The notes under the pieces are model-generated. The model was not told the origin of the DNA. It saw nothing but the letters and a program-made list of their open reading frames with translations, and did no database searches. This document shows, in pieces, positions 24,329 to 34,213 of a DNA stretch of 64,000 nt; position 1 is the stretch's first letter; each line of letters opens with the position of its first letter. Source of the DNA: Rutstroemia sp. NJR-2017a BVV2 (lineage: Eukaryota; Ascomycota; Leotiomycetes; Helotiales; Rutstroemiaceae); NCBI GenBank assembly GCA_002946415.1, contig NJPS01000044.1:124001-188000 (forward strand), given 5' to 3'. Position numbers and translations under genes: made by a program.

Positions 24329-24443
24329 CTTTCTTCTCCAATAGAGCTTCCTTCTCCTACCAACGACTCTCTACTGTCTCCCAGTCCCTCCAAACCAAAC
24401 AAGAACCAAAATCAAAAATCAGAGCCAAAAACAAGAGCGAAGA

Positions 24444-24671
24444 ATGCCTGCTTCTATCCTCGCTCCTCAACAGCCGGTTCAGGTCTTCGGGGGGAGTACA
24501 TCGGTCCCGATCCCAAGGCCGCCGATGGCGGGGAGTCGGCCGGGGAATCGTGCTTGTGTTGTTATGCGGGGGGTTGGAAGTGCAGTTTGCAGTAGGGTTT
24601 GCAGTAGGGTTTGTAGTTGGGGTGGGGAGAAAAGGAAGGGGAAGGGGATTTTAAGGGGAAGGGGATTTTAA
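24444..24671 (+). CDS. Possible small protein downstream of the CT-rich leader
   Basis: A 75-codon frame begins at the first ATG after the leader (MPASILAPQQPVQVFGG). The first 35 residues are Pro-rich and protein-like. The rest is read from G-rich repeats (AGTAGGGTTTGC units, then GGGGAAGGGGATTTTAA units) and gives Cys/Arg/Gly-rich sequence (CSRVCSRVCSWGG). I do not recognise it. A further intron could remove the G-rich part, or the transcript may be non-coding. Confidence 0.3.
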   Translation: MPASILAPQQPVQVFGGSTSVPIPRPPMAGSRPGNRACVVMRGVGSAVCSRVCSRVCSWGGEKRKGKGILRGRGF

Positions 24672-26445
24672 GGGAAAGGGGGTAGGGGAAGGGAAGGGAA
24701 ATTGAGGGAAAGGGAGGAAGTGATTAGAGGAAGCGGAAAGAGGACGGAGGTAGAGGTGGTAGAGAATCGAAGTGGAAATGAAGATGAATAGATGAGAGGA
24801 TAGATGAGAATGAAGCACGAAGAATACAACTACTTTAGAGACAGTAAGGGAGGACGAATCGAAGTCAGTCGCTTGTTCATTTATTATTCATCTATTCTGC
24901 AATTTTGCTTGTGTTACAAAGTCGCTCATAGAATTCAACACCATTTACTAACGCACTCATCATGATCAATTCTAATTCCATAGTAATGAATTCATAAAAC
25001 CGAAAATCCTGAACAAACCACCGGATTCCGGTCGTCAGACCCGTGCGAACATTACTACCATGCAATCATGATCGTGACTTTCCGATGAATTGCTAGCTTA
25101 CTCACTCCGTGTATTTACAATCTTTCCAAGCGATGAGATAGATATGGGCAATTTCCAAAAGACTCGGATGCAGAGATTTCAGTAAGTTAAAGGCTGGAAA
25201 TGATGTGTTCTGGTCTGCGAATTGACTGGTGTAGGAGATAACTTGCAGTGTCGGGCTGGTTACAGTAGGAAGCTTGTAAGCGAAACCCCTTTCTTTACGT
25301 AGATTCGACCCACTCTTTTCTTGCAGGTGACTAGTCTGGTTGATCAAGGCGTTCGTCGTGGGAAAGTTAGCATATCTGCACAAAGGGACAGAAGTTTTCG
25401 ATTCCTTTGGTATGTTGCTTGATTCGCTGATTAGCGACATCGCGAAAATGACAGCGGTGACGCGAAATGCAGGAGCTAGATGTTAATCTCATTTCACAGA
25501 CAACATGAGTCGGAAACCATAGTTCTAGGCCGAGACGGGTAAGTCCCTGCTATAGTGGTTGAAGCTGTAGGATCGGTTGGTGAAGAGGATCATGAAGCAG
25601 AGTATGACTGTATAAGTGAAGAAGTGTGGAGCAGTTGCTGGTGCTGGTGCTTCTGAGATTGGTGGTAAGAAGATAGGAAGAAAGAACAGGAAGTAGGTGC
25701 GTTTGTCTATTGAGATGGATGCTGCTATTTGTCCCCTGGGCGATGGATGGGAGTTTGGAGATTTGGTATCGGAGTCTGTAAACTCTAGACTGTAACATGG
25801 AAGCATTCTCACCGTCACCTCACCTTCAGTTGTCGTGGTGTGGATGCTCAAATCTTTCTTAATTTCTGAATCTCCCAACGCTGAATTCGCTCCTTATATA
25901 ACCACGTGAATGGATGGTAGAAGATGTAAAGGGCATCTTACGAGAAGAGAAATGCATTCAGTCACTTCACTCACTCGTTTTCCTTCCCCTAACAAACCTG
26001 CCAACTTTGAATCTCGCGCTCCAAATGCCACAACCCATTCTCTTCAGCCATCTCCTCCACGTCTAGTGCCAAGAATAGCGGTAAACAATAGAGCGAAATC
26101 AATCCTCTCTTTCAGTTCTTTCTAGGTTTAACCTCGAGAGATGCAAGGCTGCAAGGTGAGCTATGAGTAAGCAGCTTAAACTGTGGCTGAGATGGCTGAG
26201 CTCCCCCGGAGCCTTATGTACATATATATAGATACGTATGATAACGCTAATCAAACAAGCTAATCAGAAGACGGGGATGAAAAAAAGTGGAACTGAAACT
26301 TTTGGCAAGAAAATGGGCATCTAGCACACCTTTTGGAAAAGATTAACATATTTCCTCAGCGGATAATCTTCCACCTCCCGTAGCGTTCACTGTTAGATCG
26401 AGAATCCCCGTTTACCTTCTACCAATAGCCCCTCATTTCTGGACC
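24672..26445. other. Intergenic region, no gene supported
   Basis: 24650-24720 continues G-rich tandem units. Minus-strand frames at 25102-25440 and 25525-25878 were considered; the second opens on TTG, not ATG, and neither shows a known domain. A TATATAAGG string on the minus strand near 25892 is the only promoter-like sign. Confidence 0.45.
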
Positions 26446-26835
26446 ATGACTGCAACAAATTCTGAGGACTGGAAATGGAATGATGAAGAACAAGATTATT
26501 ATTGTTGGTCGAAAGAGCGCGGGAGGTATGTTTGGGGAAGGGAAGTTCGCGATAAGACCCGAGCCGGCGACACGCAAACTGCTGCACAGCCCACTGGAAA
26601 CGGAAGAGGAAGTTCGAACTCGGAGAGTAAGATAACGTGTCCTGAATGCAATCATTGGACATGGGCCACATGGCACGAGTGGAACTGCGATTTTTGCGGC
26701 GCAGCGCCGCCGGAAAGTTTGGACACGAATGAACGTTTGGTCTACTTCTCCGCAGGCGCCGCCACGGTGGGGGTGGTCGGCGCCGCTGCATGGAATAATG
26801 TAGCACAAGCGCTCCGCCGCTCAGGTCGGCGGTAA
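26446..26835 (+). CDS. Small Trp-rich zinc-ribbon protein
   Basis: A 129-residue protein in one exon from ATG 26446. The N-terminus is Trp/Tyr-rich (DWKWNDEEQDYYCW, then RYVWGREV), a pattern seen in uncharacterised fungal proteins. A middle segment has two CxxC pairs, CPEC and CDFC, separated by about 14 residues rich in Trp (HWTWATWHEWN), which suggests a zinc ribbon. A Gly/Ala/Val hydrophobic stretch (AGAATVGVVGAAAW) precedes a basic tail. The minus strand is open across the same bases for 264 codons, so strand choice rests on protein character. Function unknown. Confidence 0.55.
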   Translation: MTATNSEDWKWNDEEQDYYCWSKERGRYVWGREVRDKTRAGDTQTAAQPTGNGRGSSNSESKITCPECNHWTWATWHEWNCDFCGAAPPESLDTNERLVYFSAGAATVGVVGAAAWNNVAQALRRSGRR

Positions 26836-27940
26836 GGGGGCTCTCGGATGACATTGGATGAACTGAAGTGAGTGTCAGAAATGGGTTGTTTTCAAGTTCA
26901 AGGCAATTTCTCACAGTGAAAATCGATGACTGGGTGTGTCCTTCCGATCTCAGCTCAAGAAAGTGTTGAAGTGAAGTTCCAGACGCCTGGTTGACACGAT
27001 GCTGTCTGTCCGGTAAACGACGCTGGATATGAGACCCCACCACTTCTGTTGGCCGTTTTTCCATTTCGATTACCTCGACACAGGGCATGAATGGACAATG
27101 CTGTCCCTCAGTGTGACCGCCTTTGTCATGGTCGTCTTCTGTATGATTGCCTTCGTCCTGATCGCCTTCGCCCCGCGCGCCCTTCAAAACTGCACCAGGA
27201 ATCTTGGGTACGCCATCCTCTGCAGGTTTTGCAGCTCTCTCAGTTCATTTGTCACCGGAGGCTTCGTCCCATTGCTGTTGTCAGTCTTACATCATGGAGA
27301 CTCGAGTTGTTTGGCGTCGGTAGGATGTAGATGACGGAGGGATAGAATATTTAGTCTGGAGTTAGCTATTTCCCGTCAATAAAGCTTGAAACACCTGCAA
27401 AAGTGGTCGAATGCTGTGCGTAGAACCTTGATTCCTCGTGGAGACTTGCATGTTCTCCAAATATGCTTGAAGTTTATCGTACACACCTAAGACTAAATTC
27501 TTATGGCGACGATTCTGTCTCAAATGGTGAGTACAAGTGTTCCTATATTAGTCCGACCATTGGTGAGGCACTCGAGAGTCATTTGGATCCTCATGAGAAT
27601 TGTTGTGACTTGTTATTTGTTATATCAGAACTGCGTCAGAAGTCAGAAGTAGCAGATATTTGATTGTTTCAATCATGAAAGGGCTGACCGCTCGAGTCCC
27701 CAATCGTGGATTTGAAGCTGGGAGGCCGCATGTTATCCATTTGTAGCTTAGCGTATCCAGATGTTCTCGTTGGGGGCCTGAGTTGTTTCATTCCAGCCGT
27801 CTTTCGATAGCTTAATCGTAACGTCATTACAAAAGTTTCGACGCTCTCAGAGAGTTACACATAAATTATCGCAAGTGTATACAGTAAAATCGGGATTGAG
27901 TAACAAAGACCTAGCCAGCAGTAATTTTTCCGCGATTAAC
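26836..27940. other. Intergenic region and promoter of the patatin/S8 gene
   Basis: No gene supported. A plus-strand frame at 27029-27334 has a hydrophobic stretch, and the minus strand of the same bases reads a His/Asp/Gly-rich repeat; both come from a short tandem repeat (GATTGCCTTCGTCCT-like) near 27150 and are not convincing. Confidence 0.45.
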
Positions 27941-30350
27941 ATGGTAAGTGGAAACTACATGAGATGGGGTGCTCGCTGAACTCTCCAGACTTCTATAAGT
28001 TACAGTAATGCTGGCACCTCACTTCGTATTCTGACCCTCACCGACGGCGGTGTAAGATGTCTGTCACAGCTTGCCATATTGGAGAATATAATGATACGAT
28101 TAAAGTCAAAGATGGAGTCGAAAGCACCCGAACCATATGAATGTTTTGAACTTATTGCTGGGAGTGGATGGGGTGCTATTATCGCCATTATGCTTGGGAG
28201 AATAAGAATGGTGAGAGATGCATATTGTTATTCATCGGTAAATTCTCACTATTCAAGACGGTTGCAGAATGCAAGGAATGGTTTCAGGGCCTTCACATGA
28301 CCCAGCCTAGCCTCACTTCGCGATTGCTCTTGCAAAAGGAAATCGTTGGAGCAGAACATATAGCGACAAAGTTCCGCCAGCTCGTAGAGCTCAAAATCGA
28401 CGACCCAAACGCTATATTCCATGATGAAAGATCTGGTGTAAAGACCATGGTTCTGATCGGCGATATAGATAATCCCGGTGCTCCACGGAGATTCTGTTCC
28501 TGGAGGGGAAAAACGAGAGCAGATCTTGTGGAATCGCCGGTGTGGCAGGTAGCTCAGGCTGTGATATGTGACCCTGCAAGCGATGCCCCGCTAACTATTT
28601 CACATGTGTCTGATAAAAAAGCCTTCCGATGTATGACTGCAGGATTTATGGACCACAATCCAACACCCGAGGCTTTGGCAGAGGCATGGGATCAATGGGG
28701 AATAGATGCCGTGCGCATCATTATCAACCTCGCGGATGGTGACCGATCAGATGCTCTTGACGGTAATCAAAGTCTACCGATCGGTTCTTCGCTCAATCAT
28801 CATCTCAGTATGATGAGACTTAAGTCGACAGGTGCTCTAAGCAGCAGGAGGGACGCAAAGTTGCTCACAGCCCAAAGCCGCGCTTGCGGTTACGTCTACT
28901 TTTACTTCTCGGCCAGGAGTGGTCTAGAAAAGATCTACATGGATGAGTTTGATAAAGGGGCAGATGTTCTTGATAAGACGGCTTTGTACATTACAGAAGC
29001 GGCTGTCATGGATGAGCTCAGCCATTGTGTGGAGGAGTTACACCTCGCAGATTCACCACGAAACAGCGTGGCAAGCCGCGACTGTCCGAAGTCTCTGGCC
29101 TTAGGGATTAACGCACGTCACAATGAGCCACCACCACAATCTTTTATCGGAGAACCCTCAGGTACGCAGTCTGAACAACGCTCGAAGACCAACTACCATC
29201 TATACGATACTCTCTCCGGCGCTCCAAGCAAGTATGAATATCCATTACTCCGTAAACCATCTTGTTAACTGCTGAAATATCATCCAGTCTCGATTCGGAC
29301 GCTTGGTTTCGTGAATTCGAAAACACTAAGGAATTATTTGGGACTGACTACCCTGCTCGAATAAAACTTGCTGTCCTCGACACCGGAATCATCGCCGAAC
29401 ATCCTGGCATCTGTGCCAAAAAATGGAGTCTTAAACAAGACGGGAAACAATTTTATTATGATGCTACTAAAGGCCCATTAAGCATTAACGATTACCATGA
29501 ACCGACCGATGCAGTAGGACACGGCACCCACATTGCCGGCCTCATTCTGGAAACGGCACCGAGCGTCGAGCTTTATGTGATAAGAGTTTTTACTAGTGCG
29601 AACATCAGTCCCCAGGAACAAGCGGACGCTCCAGATGTAGTGGCTCGGGTAAGCTTCCCAGTTCTATTGACGCTTGATGCCCACTCAAAGTGTTGATAGG
29701 CTATTGAATTTGCTTCAGACCCAGACGGGCTCGGCGTGAAAATAATTTCGATGTCTTTCGGCTTCGATCATCAGAACAAGGCAGTCGCGCAGGCTGTAGG
29801 AAAGGCACATAGCCGCCATGTTTTGATGTTTGCAGCCGCATCTAATAGTGGAAATCGATCGGATCTGCCTTATCCAGCTAGGGATCCAAAGGTATTTCTA
29901 GTACATTGTGCTGATGGGAACGGCAATAAATCTATTCGGAACCCGCAGTCGGTCCGTCTCAGAGACAACTTCAGTATCCTGGGCCAGGATGTGCTCTCGA
30001 CCTGGCCAAGTGAGTGCCAAGAACAGGGCATAATTCAACGAAAAGGACTCGGTACATGGAAACGTTCATCGGGAACTTCGATTGCTACCCCTATTCTGGC
30101 TTCTGTCTGCGCGCTTATCTTACAATTCGGGATGAGATGGAAGGGCCTGATTCGTGGCTATGAGCGTTTGGAAACTTGGGCTGGCATCCGGGAAATATTG
30201 CTCGATATGGCAACAGACGATGCCTCCCGGCTTTTTGAATCCGCTGACGGATTTTCTAACGTAGTGCCATGGCGAGTTTTGAACTCTGCATCTCACAATG
30301 ATATCATGCGCTCGAAATTTACGACAGCACTGGCTCGTATTAAAGCTTAA
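27941..30350 (+). CDS. Patatin-like / subtilisin-like (S8) fusion protein, candidate gasdermin-activating protease
   Basis: A 736-residue fusion in five exons: 27941-27943 (ATG only), 27989-28210, 28258-29231, 29288-29648 and 29700-30350; all joins keep frame. Residues 10-75 match the start of fungal patatin-like phospholipases: LTLTDGGVRCLSQLAIL and the helix IIAIMLGRIRM, then TVAECKEWF. The nucleophile elbow G-x-S-x-G reads GSGWG (59-63), with Gly61 in place of Ser, so lipase activity is probably lost. From about 420 a complete subtilase core appears: Asp431 (VLDTG), His478 (GHGTHIAG), Asn569 (AAASNSGN) and Ser647 (SSGTSIATP). No signal peptide, so cytosolic. No NB-ARC or NACHT domain lies between. 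The gene converges on the candidate gasdermin, ending 87 bases from it. Role in cleaving that protein is inference from the HET-Q2/HET-Q1 pair. Confidence 0.85.
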
Positions 30351-30437
30351 CTAATCATCTCGGGTGCATTGTATTTGCACATCTTGCTGCCTGAATTGGC
30401 CGCTTTCACTAGTGGTGCACTAGATCCAGGCAAATCA

Positions 30438-31307
30438 CTACACTGGTTGCAGAACCTTGACAGCAACACCATCGTCATCTTCTGCATCAACAGAACAAAA
30501 TGCATCAACTTTCTCATCTATCGCAAAGTCTTCAAAGCTCAGGCCGGCAACCTCAAAGTCTTCGTCCGCCTCTTCAGAACCTTTTACCGGCTTCTGGGAA
30601 TCTTCAATCTCCTTCCCAGGCCCATCATCGTACAACGCCCCCTTCACGTAGTCTTTACTCCTTACATTGCCCGTCTTACGGTCCAAATACACCACGCGAA
30701 TTCGGTACGCGAAAACAAAGTCGGAAGAGCCCTCGAAACTTTCGGCGTGCTCCTTAGCACGAGTCACCGACCCTTTAGGTCCGATTTGGATAGGCACGCC
30801 AGCTGGCATTCCATCTACACCAGCTTTGCCGGAGAGCTCTACACTTCTCGCGCTTTGCGCTTCCATCGCCGCATTCCGTGCGATTTTGATACCCGTCACC
30901 ATGTAGGCAGTTGATACTTTCAGGTGCTTAGCGAAAAACTCATGCACCGGTGGATGTGCCACGGCCTTCACAATATACTCCTCGTCCGGCTCGATGAAGA
31001 TAGTATCCAAACGGACAGTTCTCAATGTTGTGCCATTCGATCGCGAGAAAGCAATGTCGGCATCACCACCGATTCCAAGAATCGATGCTAGGAATTGAGT
31101 ATACACGCCGAGAGAGAAGCGCTTGTTTTCATTCGAGCTGGTTTGCCAGTTATCTTTGCGCGTTTCGATCTGGGTTGGTAGAGGCTCCAGCGGTTCAGCG
31201 AGGCGTCGAAGTGGTGCTTTTAGGTCTATGAATATTTGGCCCAATTTCATGACGGTGTCGGGCGGGCAGTCGCGGTTTGGCATCAAGAAGTAGGCTCGCT
31301 GTGCCAT
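30438..31307 (-). CDS. Candidate fungal gasdermin (RCD-1/HET-Q1 type), pore-forming cell death executor
   Basis: A 289-residue protein in one exon. I start at ATG 31307 (MAQRAYFLMP); the frame is open five codons further only through a TTG. No signal peptide. The body has alternating strand-like segments and blocks I associate with fungal gasdermin-like proteins: MKLGQIFID (20-28), FLASILGIGGDADIAF (72-87), AYMVTGIKIARNA (134-146), ESFEGSSDFVFAYRIRVV (189-206) and KGALYDD (222-228). From about 229 the protein becomes a disordered, very acidic tail of 60 residues. In HET-Q1 a short C-terminal tail is inhibitory and is removed by the neighbouring subtilase; the lengths here fit. The convergent neighbour encodes an S8 protease. 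The family call is from memory of the pattern and needs a profile or structure search. Confidence 0.65.
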   Translation of the reverse strand: MAQRAYFLMPNRDCPPDTVMKLGQIFIDLKAPLRRLAEPLEPLPTQIETRKDNWQTSSNENKRFSLGVYTQFLASILGIGGDADIAFSRSNGTTLRTVRLDTIFIEPDEEYIVKAVAHPPVHEFFAKHLKVSTAYMVTGIKIARNAAMEAQSARSVELSGKAGVDGMPAGVPIQIGPKGSVTRAKEHAESFEGSSDFVFAYRIRVVYLDRKTGNVRSKDYVKGALYDDGPGKEIEDSQKPVKGSEEADEDFEVAGLSFEDFAIDEKVDAFCSVDAEDDDGVAVKVLQPV

Positions 31308-32403
31308 TTTGGCTATGTCCAAGTAGTTTTATGGTGTCTGAAAATACTAAGTTGGGTTGTTCCCATAGGCGATGTCTGGAGCAGAAACTTTCTGCCTGGA
31401 GTATGTCTTTGACCATTTATTATTTGTCCTTAGGTCCCACACAGCCTGATCTGCGGGTTCCACGACACCCCGGCCATCTTACCTTTACTCGCGCCGAGCG
31501 TAGGCCAGCGTAAATGTGGCTGGGGCGAAGTGCATACTGCATGCACGAGATCCCGCAAAAGAAAAGTATTAGAGTTCAATGCCTCTCCCACACACTTGCG
31601 TTATCACAGCAATATCAGGCTGGAACCCGTTCTGACAATTTGAAGGAACCCACGAAACAATGGCTATTTTTGCTGATTTCGTTCGCACACCAACCCAAAC
31701 TTGTTCGGATGCCATTATGCCCAGACTAGACTTGACTTGAAAAATAGCAGAACCAACCAAACAAATATAAAGAAAGAAAGCAAGAAAAAAAGTAGAATGT
31801 ATATTACCGCCGCAGTTAGACAACTCTTTGAAGAATAAGCACAGATATACAGGTGGGGGGGGGAGTGACTTTTCCAATTGCTGCGTTTCTGCCTGCCCCT
31901 CCCCCCTTTCAACATTCTCGCTTCGATCCCAAGCGCTGTAGCCAAAACTAGAATCTTTCCCAGTCGAAAAAGCGAAGTGAGCATACTAGTAAGACGAAAC
32001 TTCCAGTAGCATGCCCGTAAACTACCTGATTATCTTTCGACCATACCTCGCTGGCATTATAATTCACTATCTTACCATGCTGTAAAACTCGATCCTAGAT
32101 AATAAGGTAATGAGAAGTAATGAAAGCTATACGTAACGCCAGTGCCTTAGATACAATGCGCATCCATGCCAACGCCAATGCTAATGAGACCATGCTTCAA
32201 TTGCCAGAACAAGACACGTCTTCCGAGCTATGGACCGTTACATCAACTAGTCTCTCACCTATGTTCAGATGTCTGATGATTGAGCAGAAAATAAACATTT
32301 TCTCTCGAATTTTCCCGCTTAAACCTAGCCAGCCGTGTTCTTAATTTCGTTTCTCGTTCCTTTATCATTACTCGTTCCCATCGTTTTGACACATCTGATA
32401 TGC
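31308..32403. other. Intergenic region, gasdermin promoter and Ubc1 3' side
   Basis: No gene supported. A poly-G/poly-C rich spot lies at 31850-31910. Minus-strand frames at 31569-31984 are hydrophobic but low-complexity and overlap each other. Confidence 0.5.
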
Positions 32404-33237
32404 TTATGGTTCGCCGAGAAGTCTCGCTGTAATGTCTCCCATATACGCTTCCTCCAGTTCGTAATCTTCTCCGCCGTTTCGATCGATATGGACATATTTG
32501 AAAGCCTCAACCACACGGTCGACATCAAAACCCATAACAACAAATCGATCGATGAGGTTTTTGTTGTAACCTTGATACCTAATTTCAAAAAGATTAGTAT
32601 CATTTGAACCTGCAAATCGGAGTGAGGCATACCTCAACGCTTCTTGCTTTGCGTCATCTTCCTTTGATTTGGTCGCAGCTGGCATTGAGTATGAGGCAGG
32701 ACTTTGGGACCATGTCGTAACTTTTGGTGCGCCTGCGAAACGAACAGCCCAATCTCGTGCCTTGGCTTTGAATTGCTCGGGATGGTTTAGAAGCATAGTA
32801 GCGACTTCGGCGTCTTGCGGATCCTTTGGTTCAGGAGAATTAAGTAAGGATTGAAGGGAGATGAGAGCAGATTTTATGGTCAAAACTGGGGACCATGCCG
32901 AACCTAAAGTGTCAAGACAGATAGCACCCTAACGGAAATATCAGCATATAGGCAGGCTCTTAAGTGTGCTGTTGCTTACAGTTTGACTGCTGACATTTGG
33001 ATGCCAGAGCTTGGTAAGGAAGTACATGGTAGGTGGACGGAATGGATAGTCGGGGGGAATCTTGACGTCTACCATATAAGTACCTCCTTCGTATGGTGTG
33101 TCTGGTGGACCAGGGAATGAGGCCTTGAGATGAGAGAGATCACTGCCATTGTCTGGCTCGCAAAAGATTTGTGATTCGGTATCATTCTGGATATCTGCCA
33201 GCTCTTTGGCGATACGACGAGTCCGGTTTGAGGACAT
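32404..33237 (-). CDS. ubc1: Ubiquitin-conjugating enzyme E2 with UBA domain (Ubc1/E2-25K type)
   Basis: A class II E2 that builds Lys48-linked ubiquitin chains for proteasomal degradation. Exons are 33237-32980, 32928-32633 and 32578-32404, joined in frame to 242 residues. The UBC fold shows FPGPPDTPYEGGTY, PPDYPFRPP, the HPN motif (WHPNVSS) and, just after the first splice, the catalytic cysteine in GAICLDTL. WSPVLTIKSALISLQSLL and PEPKDPQDAEVA are typical. The C-terminal UBA domain (NKNLIDRFVVMGF, then VVEAFKYVHIDRNGG) follows a linker. The second intron (donor GTATGC, branch TACTAAT, acceptor ATTAG) is open in frame, so a retained-intron reading is possible, but splicing gives the compact family form. 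Confidence 0.95.
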
Positions 33238-34213
33238 GACCGCGGGTGAGGTTGTTCTGGCGTGTGCCGTTGAAAGGATAAAGGAATGTTCGCTGTATAG
33301 ATTTGGGGAATCTCGAGGGTTCGATTATTCGAAGATTCGAGGCTGTGCAATGTTCGAGAAGTGGAACTAAGTTATGTTTTATGGCAGAAGAGAGCAAAGA
33401 GCCTTCCGATGATCGCGTGCGTCGAAGGACAAGAAGGACTCGTCTGTAGAGGATTGTGCTAGAGGGTGTCAGAGATGCCTATTATAGTTTGAGGCCGATG
33501 GTATGTTTGGAACAAACAGCCAAGCAAAGGCAGAATGCACACTGCTTGAGACAAGAAGCTTACCAGTAAGCCTTAGATGTAAGTTGGTTGTACCGGCGTG
33601 CAAGGGCGACGGAAACGCTTCTGGAGATTCTTTCTGGCGGGGTCCTCGATCATTCAGCTGTCCCGCTTTTGGATGGATTCGCGCATAAAAGTAGACGGAG
33701 AGACTTCGGAAGTAGATGATAACAATAAAATATTCAAGATGCAGCCTTTGATAGAGTCTGCGGCGATGACGACCGACAATTCCTGGATTCTTGCATTCAA
33801 ATGGTTTGAGTAAATGGTTGGTGGTTGTGGTTGTACAGTACTTGTTTCTCCTCATGAGGAGTGACCCCGTACCTAGCCTTCCGTACCCAAGACTCGACGA
33901 GTTTCGGGCAGTTGCGCATTGCGGTTCGGATTCTATGCATAGATGCCTCAACATTAAGGCTTTTAAATGCATGAGATTGAGGTTAATCCGGAATGGTCCG
34001 AGCTCCCGGAGCTAACATTCGCGTCGTTCCTGTCGCCTGCTGCTTTGTGGTGAAGGAACATTGACCTCGTTGTCAGGATATTACAAACACAATCCACCAA
34101 CTCCACCAACTCCTCCAACCACCACACCATCCAGGATCCATCTCCCGGATAAGGTCTATATCCTCAACTGTTTGATTTATACAGCAAAGACTCGTGGTAC
34201 CACTGCATACAAC
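33238..34213. other. Divergent promoter region between Ubc1 and Rpt2
   Basis: The two ubiquitin-proteasome genes are transcribed away from each other over about 975 bases. Open frames here (such as 33469-33972, minus) have no protein character. I do not see the yeast proteasome element GGTGGCAAA. Confidence 0.5.

Noticed and set aside
25525..25878. 117-codon minus-strand frame with two hydrophobic stretches
   Set aside because: It opens on TTG, the first ATG is internal, and no homology or splicing partner was seen.
26393..27187. 264-codon minus-strand frame with a His/Asp/Gly-rich repeat
   Set aside because: The repeat reflects a short DNA tandem; the rest has no protein character and overlaps the better zinc-ribbon frame.
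30351..30437. Shared terminator or regulatory RNA between the convergent pair
   Set aside because: Only 87 bases without hairpin or repeat; no support beyond simple convergence.
33469..33972. 167-codon minus-strand frame upstream of Rpt2
   Set aside because: No domain, random-like composition, inside a divergent promoter region.
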